A DNA stretch of 12,552 nucleotides from Clostridium sp. UBA2485 (GTDB taxonomy: Bacteria; Bacillota; Clostridia; Clostridiales; Clostridiaceae): contig NZ_DDOV01000118.1 in assembly GCF_002341865.1 (NCBI RefSeq), forward strand, positions 14,782 to 27,333, in the 5' to 3' direction. Below are positions 1 through 6,544 of this stretch, piece after piece; positions within the stretch are counted from its first letter, which is position 1, and each line of letters begins with the position of its first letter. Below the pieces are notes generated by a model, which was given only the letters and a program-made list of their open reading frames with translations, did no database searches and was not told the origin of the DNA. A program made the translations under genes and the position numbers.

Positions 1-975
1 GTGGACGATGTATTTGTAGGTCTTATGGGGAACTGGTTAGCAATAGAACCACTTCTGGCTACTGGTACAGTTGATGTTCTTGCCATGGATGAAAACTGCT
101 CACCACCTGCAATAGATCATTATGCTGAAAAATATCAAGTGACCTTAGTAGGAGTAAGCACTATCATTGGTATTCCTGGACTAAATCATATGATTCCTTA
201 TAATCCTTCAAAGGTAGATGAAATGGCTGATACTCTAATAGATTTAGCCATAGAAAATTTTAAGAAGAGAAAAGATAATATTGTACCAATGGTTCCTAAA
301 ATGACACAGAAGGCAATAGCAGGATTTTCTACTGAAGCAGTTGTAAAAGTTCTAGGAAATAAATTAGATCCATTAGTGGATGTTATTGCAGCAGGTAAAA
401 TTAAAGGAATAGTAGCTTTAGCCAATTGTTCTACTTTAAGAAATGGTCCTCAAGATTGGAACACAGTTAATTTAGTAAAGGAATTGATTAAAAAAGATAT
501 TTTAGTTGTAGCAGGTGGATGTGGTAATCATGCACTTGAAGTAGCAGGACTATGTAATTTAGATGCAATAAATATGGCTGGTGAAGGGCTAAAAGAAGTA
601 TGTAATATGCTGAAAATTCCTCCAGTATTAAGTTTTGGAACATGTACTGATACAGGAAGAATATCTATGCTTGTTACAGAACTTGCTAATCATCTTGATG
701 TTGATATACCAGAGCTTCCTATTGCTGTAACAGCTCCTGAGTGGATGGAACAAAAAGCTACCATAGATGGTGTATTTGCTGTAGCTTATGGAGCTTATAC
801 ACATTTATCTCCAACTCCATTTTTAACAGGTGCAAAACAGCTTGTAAAACTACTTACTGAAGATGTAGAAAGCTTAACCGGTGGTAAAATTGCACTAGGC
901 GATGACCCAAGAGAAGTAGCTAATAATATTGAAGAACATATATTAAATAAGAGAAAAGGTTTAGGGTTAAGTTAA
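1..975 (+). CDS. cooS: Anaerobic Ni-Fe carbon monoxide dehydrogenase catalytic subunit, C-terminal half (5' end outside window)
   Basis: This is the C-terminal 324 residues of a CooS-type carbon monoxide dehydrogenase, which interconverts CO and CO2 at a Ni-Fe-S C-cluster in the cytoplasm. Full-length CooS proteins are about 630 residues, so the GTG at base 1 is almost certainly an internal valine codon and the gene begins upstream of the window. Visible in fragment numbering are four cysteines in the contexts expected for C-cluster ligands: DENC (Cys33), ANCSTLRNG (Cys143), GGCGNHALE (Cys174) and GTCTDTGR (Cys215). The lysine in the APEWMEQKA segment (Lys252) matches the conserved catalytic lysine. 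The N-terminal B- and D-cluster cysteines would lie outside the window. The C-terminal KRKGLGLS is typical of the family. No acetyl-CoA synthase genes follow, so whether it serves the Wood-Ljungdahl pathway or a stand-alone CO oxidation role cannot be told. A strong terminator follows at 1107-1142, making this the last gene of its transcript. Confidence 0.93.
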   Translation: MDDVFVGLMGNWLAIEPLLATGTVDVLAMDENCSPPAIDHYAEKYQVTLVGVSTIIGIPGLNHMIPYNPSKVDEMADTLIDLAIENFKKRKDNIVPMVPKMTQKAIAGFSTEAVVKVLGNKLDPLVDVIAAGKIKGIVALANCSTLRNGPQDWNTVNLVKELIKKDILVVAGGCGNHALEVAGLCNLDAINMAGEGLKEVCNMLKIPPVLSFGTCTDTGRISMLVTELANHLDVDIPELPIAVTAPEWMEQKATIDGVFAVAYGAYTHLSPTPFLTGAKQLVKLLTEDVESLTGGKIALGDDPREVANNIEEHILNKRKGLGLS

Positions 976-1106
976 TTAATATATAAAAGATAAAGCATAT
1001 TTAATACTCAATTTTTTACATAGTAAATATAGTTAGCTAAAAGTATTATAAAATAAAATTTTAAAACATAGAAAACAGAAGACTTTAATATATGTCATCA
1101 GTCAAT

Positions 1107-1142
1107 AAAAGACCTATAGTATAATAGTACTGTAGGTCTTTT
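1107..1142 (+). terminator. Rho-independent terminator after cooS
   Basis: A 15-bp stem (1107-1121 with 1128-1142) contains one U.G wobble and closes a 6-base loop. The left arm starts AAAAGACCTA and the right arm ends TAGGTCTTTT, giving the terminal U tract. It lies 132 bases after the cooS stop. The flanking A and T runs mean it could also terminate transcription from the opposite strand. Confidence 0.85.
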
Positions 1143-1198
1143 GAGAGCATGTTCTATATAGGGTTCCTTTTAATTATTAATCCTTAATTTTTAAGGTG

Positions 1199-1690
1199 TT
1201 AAGCTATTTTTATAGCAAATTTATTTTTTAGAGCATATTTTAAGCTTTCATATTGTATACCTAAAAAATAGTGGTTAGCTCTGTAGAAGAGCTTTTCCAT
1301 TTTTCTTATACCTATTTGAGAGCCAATATTATAAGTAGCATTTAAGATTATACTTAAATATGTGTGCACTCTACCATAATTATTATCTTCATCGAGGTAT
1401 TTAACGTCATTTAGGTATGCACTAAAATGTTAAGATTCTTCATCCTTTGATAAACTTTACATATCTCTTAATGCATTTTCAGGAATGTTAGATGTTTAGC
1501 GGTATTTTTTTACTTTTCTACATTTTTTCTATATAAGGTTTAGATAGTTATATAAAGTTGTAGAATTATATATTGTCTAAAGCATTGATATATTTAAGTT
1601 TTAGGAAAATATAGAAAGATTTAAAATGTATAAATTCAGATTTAAAAGTTTTTAGTAGAGTCTTTTTGAATGTCTGAAAGTACGGGAATA
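1199..1690 (-). pseudogene. Degraded reading frame of unknown family (C-terminal part recognisable as protein-like)
   Basis: On the minus strand a frame ending at TAA (1201-1199) is open for 76 codons from 1429 down to 1202 but has no plausible start codon. Its translation looks like real protein: it contains NDVKYLDEDNNYGR, then an amphipathic helical stretch with LNATYNIGSQIGIRKMEKL and a C-terminus KYALKNKFAIKIA. Upstream in the same frame are stops at 1432, 1459, 1498, 1531, 1579, 1603 and 1654, all TAA or TAG, between stretches that still read like protein (for example TSNIPENALRDM and SLSKDEES). Seven stops in about 85 codons is close to what random AT-rich sequence would give, so only the part below about 1500 is reasonably supported. 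I do not recognise the family. The helical pattern could suit a TPR-like regulator or a transposase tail. It explains most of the 770-base gap between cooS and the hydrolase gene. Confidence 0.45.
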
Positions 1691-1694
1691 TATT
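1666..1694 (+). promoter_or_regulatory. Candidate sigma-A promoter for the alpha/beta hydrolase
   Basis: TTGAAT (1666-1671) and TATATT (1689-1694) are separated by 17 bases, about 54 bases before the GTG start of the hydrolase. AT-rich sequence makes chance matches common, but position and spacing fit. Confidence 0.45.
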
Positions 1695-1704
1695 TACAAT
1701 TAAG

Positions 1705-1734
1705 TGAATAATCTATTAATAGAGCTATTATTCA
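1705..1734 (+). promoter_or_regulatory. Nested palindrome, possible operator, upstream of the hydrolase
   Basis: Perfect 8-base arms TGAATAAT (1705-1712) and ATTATTCA (1727-1734) enclose a second perfect palindrome CTATTAATAG (1713-1722). The element sits between the candidate -10 and the GGAGG ribosome binding site (1737-1741), where a repressor or an mRNA hairpin could act. No repressor gene is visible nearby. Confidence 0.35.
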
Positions 1735-1747
1735 TTGGAGGTTATAA

Positions 1748-2560
1748 GTGGGATATTATATTAGGGTAGAACCAAATGTAAAAATTTATGTGGAGGATCT
1801 TAACCCAGCGGGAAAGAATACAATCTTATTTTTACACGGCTGGCCTGGTAGTCATAATTTATTCGAATATCAATTTAACCAGCTTCCCAAAATGGGTTAT
1901 AGATGCATCGGAATAGATATGAGAGGATTTGGAGATTCGGATAAGCCTTATACAGGTTACGACTACAATAGATTGTCAGATGATGTTAGATGCGTGGTTG
2001 ATGAGTTAGAATTACGTAATTTCACACTTGCAGGACATTCAACCGGGGGAGCTATAGCTATTCGATATATGGCTCGTCATAGAGGACATGGAGTATGTAA
2101 ACTTGCTCTTTTTGATGCAGCGGCGCCTAGTCTTATCAAACGTCCCAATTTTCCATATGGTTTAGAAAAAGAAGATGTAACCAAAATTATTCAGGGAACA
2201 TACACCGATCGTCCTAAAATGTTACGGGATTTCGGAGACATATTTTTCTTTCAGCATATAACTGAGGCATTATCTGATTGGTTTTTCCAATTGGGATTAC
2301 AAGCAGCTGGGTGGGCAACTGCAAGTATTGCAAATACTTGGTTACGTGAAGTATTATTTTCTGATCTAGAAACAATAAATGTCCCAACCTTAATTATTCA
2401 CGGCATTCATGACAAAGTTGTTCCATTCTCGCTAGGTGAAGTACAAAATCAATGTATTAAAAATTCAAAGCTTATACCATTTAAATTCAGCGGTCACGCA
2501 ACATTCTATGATGAACAAGACAGATTTAACAAAGAATTGATGAAATTTATTGAAGAATAA
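1748..2560 (+). CDS. Alpha/beta-hydrolase fold protein (esterase / epoxide hydrolase / haloperoxidase-like)
   Basis: This 270-residue cytoplasmic alpha/beta hydrolase has no signal peptide. The GTG start is chosen because GGAGG lies six bases upstream (1737-1741). The full catalytic set is visible: oxyanion-hole HGWPG (30-34), nucleophile elbow GHSTGG with Ser98, acid Asp222 in HGIHDKVVP, and His250 in SGHATFYDE. The DMRGFGDSDKP stretch (57-67) is typical of the epoxide hydrolase, haloalkane dehalogenase and non-haem chloroperoxidase/aryl-esterase group; a serine nucleophile argues for esterase or perhydrolase chemistry over the Asp-dependent epoxide hydrolases and dehalogenases. The substrate cannot be deduced. 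About half of its arginines use CGN codons (CGT, CGA, CGG), whereas neighbouring genes use almost only AGA/AGG, and it is visibly less AT-rich, suggesting fairly recent acquisition. It has its own promoter and terminator and appears monocistronic. Confidence 0.88.
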   Translation: MGYYIRVEPNVKIYVEDLNPAGKNTILFLHGWPGSHNLFEYQFNQLPKMGYRCIGIDMRGFGDSDKPYTGYDYNRLSDDVRCVVDELELRNFTLAGHSTGGAIAIRYMARHRGHGVCKLALFDAAAPSLIKRPNFPYGLEKEDVTKIIQGTYTDRPKMLRDFGDIFFFQHITEALSDWFFQLGLQAAGWATASIANTWLREVLFSDLETINVPTLIIHGIHDKVVPFSLGEVQNQCIKNSKLIPFKFSGHATFYDEQDRFNKELMKFIEE

Positions 2561-2587
2561 AGTTTTGTAGAAGTTAGAATAAATTTT

Positions 2588-2619
2588 ATAAAAGCATCTA
2601 GGGGACTAGGTGCTTTTAT
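2588..2619 (+). terminator. Rho-independent terminator after the hydrolase
   Basis: A 14-bp stem (2588-2601 with 2606-2619, one G.U wobble) closes a GGGA tetraloop. The arms read ATAAAAGCATCTAG and CTAGGTGCTTTTAT. It is 27 bases past the hydrolase stop. Being A/T-flanked on both sides, it could work in both directions. Confidence 0.8.
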
Positions 2620-2738
2620 AATTTCCTTTTATAAATATAAGAAATTTAATAAAGCTTAATATTAAGGTATAGAATAAATAAAAGATTTCTTTATTTCATA
2701 TCTTTTTAAAGTATATTATTTAATTGGAAACTAAAGTA

Positions 2739-2785
2739 AAATTATCTACAAATACAAATATAAGCTTTGTATTTGTAGATAATTT
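2739..2785. repeat. Perfect 20-bp inverted repeat with 7-base loop
   Basis: The arms are 2739-2758 and 2766-2785, without a mismatch; the core of the left arm is ATCTACAAATACAAA and the loop is TATAAGC. No U tract follows on either strand, so it is not a standard terminator. It lies between two convergent genes that already have a terminator on the plus side. It could be a bidirectional terminator, a processing site or a mobile-element remnant. Confidence 0.8.
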
Positions 2786-2854
2786 AGCTATTTAAAAGGT
2801 AAGTATTAGTTGTAAGATATCTATTTCAATTACTCTCTAATTTTTTTACATAAT

Positions 2855-2921
2855 AAAAGTCTGTGAACTCCTTTGAATATCTTTCAATAGTATATCCAAA
2901 ATTAGGTTTACACAGACTTTT
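2855..2921. repeat. 11-bp inverted repeat flanking about 45 bases, element-end-like
   Basis: AAAAGTCTGTG (2855-2865) and CACAGACTTTT (2911-2921) are perfect inverted copies. Similarity extends outward: TTACATAATA lies before one arm and, on the other strand, GAATGTGTA before the other. The loop is far longer than a terminator loop. The layout resembles a tiny non-autonomous element or the fused ends of an insertion sequence, and it lies just beyond the stop of the flavodiiron gene. I cannot name a family with confidence. Confidence 0.5.
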
Positions 2922-2956
2922 TACACATTCTTAAAAATAAATGTCTAATTAAAACA

Positions 2957-4183
2957 TTATTTAGAGTTTATTAAATCTATTGCAAAGTTTAGAGACTTTC
3001 TTAACTTCATTAAATCTTCTTCTTTAGGAGTAAATTTAACTCTAATGGGAAATAGTATGTCACTAATTCCTGTAGAGGTTATAACCTTTGAAGTAGACAG
3101 AGTATTCATATTTGTTTTTAGCAAATAGTCTTGAATTATTTCAATTGCTTCTCCACTCCATCCATAAGATCCAAAAGCTACGGCAAATTTATTGCTATAA
3201 TCTTTATCTTTTAATTCTTTTAATATGTCTTCCATTTCTCCTATCATATCACCATATTTGGTAGAACTGCCTAAGAAAATTAAATTAGCTTCATCTAGTG
3301 ATTTAAAGATTTCTTCCTTAGAACTCTTATTAACATTTAGTATTTCACTAGTTATTCCTTCTTCTGTAATATAATCATAGATTTCATTTGATATTTTTTT
3401 GGTATTATTAGTCATAGTAGAATATAATATTAACGCCTTTCTATCTTTAACATTTTTACTACTCATTTCATCATATATTGATATGAATTTTTTAACATCA
3501 CTTCTCAATATATAACCATGAGAAGGCGCAATTATATCTATATCTAATTTAGAAATCTTCTTTATCATGTCTTGCACATATTTTCTATGAGGGTGCATTA
3601 TTAAATTGTAATAAACCTTAAAATCCTCAACAATGTCTTCTTTAGCTAAATCATTAAAATAATCATAGTTTGCTATATGAGTACTAAATATATCACAAGG
3701 AAATAATATTTTATCCTCTTCTAAATAAGTAATCATCGTTTCTTCTGTATGAAGATAAGGAGTTTCTATAAATCTTAAAGTTTTTCCGCCAATATCTAAA
3801 GTGTCATTATCTTCTACAGTTAAAAATTCTCTATTGTGAAGTTTATACATTTCTTTAAGTTGTTCAGCTGCTAACTCTGTACATACAATTACTGCGTTTT
3901 TTGCTTTATTTGCTAATGCAATTAATCCACCTGAGTGGTCAGGCTCTGTATGATTTATAACTATATATTTAATTTCTTTAGGATCTATAAATGTTTCTAA
4001 ATTCTCTACATATTCTTTTCCAAAGGCTATATCTACTGTATCTATAATTGTTGGATACTCTGACATTATTAAATAGCTATTATAAGTGGTACCTTTAGCT
4101 AGAGTTAACCTATGAAAAGGAACCTCCCTATCATCAATTTTTCCTACCCAGTAAATATTATCTTTTATTATTATATTACTCAT
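2957..4183 (-). CDS. Flavodiiron protein (FprA / rubredoxin:oxygen oxidoreductase family)
   Basis: This 408-residue cytoplasmic A-type flavodiiron protein is of usual family length. Such enzymes reduce O2 to water, or NO to N2O, and protect anaerobes from oxygen or nitrosative stress; electrons usually come from rubredoxin. The N-terminal metallo-beta-lactamase domain (about 1-245) retains the di-iron ligands: H78, E80, D82 and H83 in NHTEPDHSGG, H145 in YLHTEET, D164 in FPCD and H222 in PSHG. The C-terminal flavodoxin-like domain (about 249-405) begins LILYSTMTNNTKKIS, the FMN phosphate loop, and contains GSSTKYGD and FGSYGWSGE. The segment after H145 reads HTEETM where many family members have HWPDSM, so it may belong to a divergent subgroup. 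The start is supported by GGGAGGT on the minus strand (4197-4191). No rubredoxin gene is adjacent. Oxygen- or peroxide-responsive control is plausible, given the palindrome over its presumed promoter. Confidence 0.92.
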   Translation of the reverse strand: MSNIIIKDNIYWVGKIDDREVPFHRLTLAKGTTYNSYLIMSEYPTIIDTVDIAFGKEYVENLETFIDPKEIKYIVINHTEPDHSGGLIALANKAKNAVIVCTELAAEQLKEMYKLHNREFLTVEDNDTLDIGGKTLRFIETPYLHTEETMITYLEEDKILFPCDIFSTHIANYDYFNDLAKEDIVEDFKVYYNLIMHPHRKYVQDMIKKISKLDIDIIAPSHGYILRSDVKKFISIYDEMSSKNVKDRKALILYSTMTNNTKKISNEIYDYITEEGITSEILNVNKSSKEEIFKSLDEANLIFLGSSTKYGDMIGEMEDILKELKDKDYSNKFAVAFGSYGWSGEAIEIIQDYLLKTNMNTLSTSKVITSTGISDILFPIRVKFTPKEEDLMKLRKSLNFAIDLINSK

Positions 4184-4220
4184 AATTATTACCTCCCAAT
4201 TGATCTAACCTATATTATGG

Positions 4221-4242
4221 CTTAATTATAGTTTTAATTAAG
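4221..4242 (-). promoter_or_regulatory. Palindrome overlapping a -10-like box of the flavodiiron gene
   Basis: The arms CTTAATTA (4221-4228) and TAATTAAG (4235-4242) are perfect inverted copies with a 6-base spacer. On the minus strand the element contains TATAAT (4230-4225), placed to start transcription about 35 bases before the ATG. No convincing -35 box lies 17 bases upstream (TATTTT). This is a candidate operator; PerR-type regulators control flavodiiron genes in clostridia, but that link is inferred here. Confidence 0.4.
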
Positions 4243-4273
4243 TTTTTAAAATATGATTCAAATCAAATTTTTA

Positions 4274-4303
4274 AAATTTAATATAAATTAAATTTGGGAG
4301 GAG
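4274..4303 (+). promoter_or_regulatory. AT-rich palindrome followed by an orphan ribosome-binding-site-like sequence
   Basis: AAATTTAAT (4274-4282) and ATTAAATTT (4287-4295) form a perfect palindrome with a 4-base spacer. GGGAGGAG (4296-4303) follows directly and would be an excellent plus-strand Shine-Dalgarno, yet no usable start codon and open frame follow it. The spacer 4184-4598 as a whole holds no gene. Confidence 0.35.
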
Positions 4304-4477
4304 TAAAAATTTTTAAAATATATATTCTTTTTTATTCATGCAAGTGAATTAAAGAACATGATATGAAAAACAATTTGAATACTAGATTTATACAAAATTT
4401 AAAGATTTATCAAGAGTACTAAATAAAATAGTATATAGAAGATATTTATGATCCAATTTTATTATGTCGACAATTTA

Positions 4478-4506
4478 TTGAAACAATGTGGATATTATGG
4501 TATAAT
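4478..4506 (+). promoter_or_regulatory. Sigma-A promoter of the coupling-protein/Tad-like operon
   Basis: TTGAAA (4478-4483), exactly 17 bases, then TATAAT (4501-4506), preceded by TGG to give an extended -10 (TGnTATAAT). Transcription would start near 4513, leaving an 85-base leader before the ATG at 4599. A 14-base palindrome AATTTCAAGAAATT (4514-4527) lies on the presumed start site and the 8-base palindrome TGTCGACA (4465-4472) just upstream of the -35; either could bind a repressor. Confidence 0.75.
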
Positions 4507-4598
4507 ATTACTTAATTTCAAGAAATTTAAATTATAATGTAATAAAAGGTCATAGTAAAAAATAGTTATTAATAAATTTATATTCTAAGGGGGAAGTT

Positions 4599-6410
4599 AT
4601 GAAAGAGAAAAAGGGGCTAATAATATTTTTAATTTTATTTTCAATACTATGTATGAGTATTCCTGTTTTAGCTAGAATTTTTAGGGAAACCATAGAATTA
4701 TATAGATTTGATTTCTCTTTATTTCCAAGTAACTATATAAAAGAGGTAACTTTAAGTTCAGAAACATATAGAAGCTTTCTAAATTTTAAAAATCCAGTTA
4801 ATGGATTAGGTTTAGCTATAATTATTATATTTTTGCTTTCTTACATTATCAATAAATTAGGATTGTTTAAGGTTAAAGACAAATATGAACAATTTGAAGG
4901 TTATGGATCTCATGGGACAAGTAGATGGCAAAGTGATAAAGAGATTAAAGATAACTATTATAAAGATAATTTAGGTTGGTTTTTAGGAACTATAGAAAAG
5001 AATAAAACTTATGATATTGGTATGAGAGCGGCCTATCATCCTGTAAATGGTGAACTAAATATGCAACAAGTAGTAATTGGGCCACCAGGTTCAAATAAAA
5101 CTACGGGATTTGTATTAAATAACATATTTCATATATGCAATATGTATAAGAATAAAGAAGAAAAAGCAGATATTATAATAACAGATCCTAAAAGCGAATT
5201 ATATTCACTTACAGCAGGTTATCTAGAGAAAAATGAATATGATGTTAAAGTTCTTGATTTTATACACTTAACATATGGCGATTGCCTAAATCCTTTAGAT
5301 TTTATAAATGATGATAAATCGCTAATGGAAATAGCAAAAGGATATATTGATTCTGTTGAAAGTTCTAATGGTGATAAAGCTAGTGGTGATATGGCATTTT
5401 GGAATAATCAAGAAGCACAGTTATTAGCAGCTCTTATAGGCTTTGTAAAGCAAGCTTACCCAAAAGAAAAGCAAACCTTTTCAGAAATTTCTCAAATACT
5501 AACTAGTGAAGATGTTAGTGATATAGATAATGCTAGATACTTTTTTGAAGATAATAATATAAAAGGAGCAGCAAGACAGCTTTGGAATAACTTTTTAATG
5601 TTAGCGGAAAGTGAAAGGACTAGATCCAATATATTAGGGGGACTATCCGAAAAACTAAAATTATTTTCGATAAAAGGAATACAAAATATAACAAGTAGAA
5701 CTACTGTAGACATAGACAAATTAGGAACAATAAAAGATAAACCTATGACTTTATTTATTCTAATTCCCGATAGCGATAGAACTTTTGCGCCGGTTATAAA
5801 TATAGTAGTAAATACATTATTTAAGCAACTATATAAAACAGCTTATAATACTAAGAATAAGCTTGAATTTCCAGTATATTTTTTATTAGAAGAGATGGCC
5901 AACATAGGGAAAATTCCAGGAATTCAAGAAATGCTTGGGACTATGAGAGGAAGGCGAATATATCCTATGATGATATGGCAATCTCTTTCACAAATGAAAG
6001 ACCGCTATGGTGATAAAGGATTTGAAGATATTATGTCCATGTGTGATACACATGTTTACTTGGGGGTTAATGATCAATTTACAGCAAAGTATTGTAGCGA
6101 TAGTTTAGGAAATACAACTATTAAAGTTCAAGGATTATCTCAAAAGAGTGAAGGTGGTTTATTTAGTATTAATGAAAAATCTGGTAGTGAAAATTATCAG
6201 CAAAGAAATTTGCTAATGATTGATGAATGCATGAGATTAGATAATAAAAAAATGATAATAAGACAGAGAGCTAAAAATCCTATACTACTCAATAAAGTTC
6301 AATATAAGTACTGGGAATATAATCTCTGCGAAAGTAAGGAAATATTTAATTTGAGAACTATAGAAGAAAATGAAGAATTTAAAGAGGATAATCTTTGTAA
6401 AAGTGTGTAG
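4599..6410 (+). CDS. VirD4/TraG-family type IV coupling protein (conjugative DNA-transfer ATPase)
   Basis: This 603-residue membrane-anchored ATPase belongs to the VirD4/TraG coupling protein family, which brings relaxase-DNA or protein substrates to a type IV secretion channel. Two N-terminal membrane segments (about 6-26 and 68-85) anchor a cytoplasmic motor. Family marks in order are: HGTSRWQSDKEI (105-116), matching the usual GSARWA motif; Walker A GPPGSNKTT (161-169) with Lys167; TDPKSELY (195-202); and Walker B with the hallmark FLLEEMANIGKIPG (428-441). FLLDEFANIG is the common form, so Glu replaces Asp. A later MIWQSLSQ segment (458-465) is also typical. The ATG is supported by AAGGGGG (4587-4593). 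It is the first gene of the operon, 134 bases before a CpaE-like gene, and is followed by Tad-type secretion genes instead of the VirB-type genes one would expect. No relaxase is in view. Confidence 0.92.
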   Translation: MKEKKGLIIFLILFSILCMSIPVLARIFRETIELYRFDFSLFPSNYIKEVTLSSETYRSFLNFKNPVNGLGLAIIIIFLLSYIINKLGLFKVKDKYEQFEGYGSHGTSRWQSDKEIKDNYYKDNLGWFLGTIEKNKTYDIGMRAAYHPVNGELNMQQVVIGPPGSNKTTGFVLNNIFHICNMYKNKEEKADIIITDPKSELYSLTAGYLEKNEYDVKVLDFIHLTYGDCLNPLDFINDDKSLMEIAKGYIDSVESSNGDKASGDMAFWNNQEAQLLAALIGFVKQAYPKEKQTFSEISQILTSEDVSDIDNARYFFEDNNIKGAARQLWNNFLMLAESERTRSNILGGLSEKLKLFSIKGIQNITSRTTVDIDKLGTIKDKPMTLFILIPDSDRTFAPVINIVVNTLFKQLYKTAYNTKNKLEFPVYFLLEEMANIGKIPGIQEMLGTMRGRRIYPMMIWQSLSQMKDRYGDKGFEDIMSMCDTHVYLGVNDQFTAKYCSDSLGNTTIKVQGLSQKSEGGLFSINEKSGSENYQQRNLLMIDECMRLDNKKMIIRQRAKNPILLNKVQYKYWEYNLCESKEIFNLRTIEENEEFKEDNLCKSV

Positions 6411-6496
6411 AGACAGTATAAATATAAAAGTAATATGATTTATAGATAAAAAATAACATAAATACATTTGGAATAGTAGATTAAGCTTAGATAAAA

Positions 6497-6522
6497 AGAT
6501 TATTTATAGTTTGAAATAATCT
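6497..6522 (+). repeat. Hairpin in the gap between the coupling protein and CpaE-like genes
   Basis: Perfect 9-bp stem AGATTATTT / AAATAATCT with an 8-base loop, ending ten bases before the next ribosome binding site (6532-6539). There is no U tract, so termination is unlikely. It may slow ribosome access, mark an mRNA processing point, or be chance in AT-rich DNA. It is the only long gap (134 bases) inside the operon. Confidence 0.4.
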
Positions 6523-6544
6523 AATTTACTTAAAGGAGAAGTTT

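Noticed and set aside
1..3. GTG at the first base as the true start of the CO dehydrogenase gene
   Set aside because: The protein begins in the middle of the family's conserved domain and is about half the usual length; the GTG is an internal valine codon at the window edge.
1430..1690. Stop-codon recoding (TAA/TAG read as Gln) in the minus-strand frame
   Set aside because: Neighbouring genes use TAA and TAG as ordinary stops, and the stop density equals chance in AT-rich DNA; simple decay explains it.
2739..2785. The 20-bp inverted repeat as a rho-independent terminator
   Set aside because: No run of T follows the stem on either strand, and the stem is AT-rich throughout; kept as a repeat instead.
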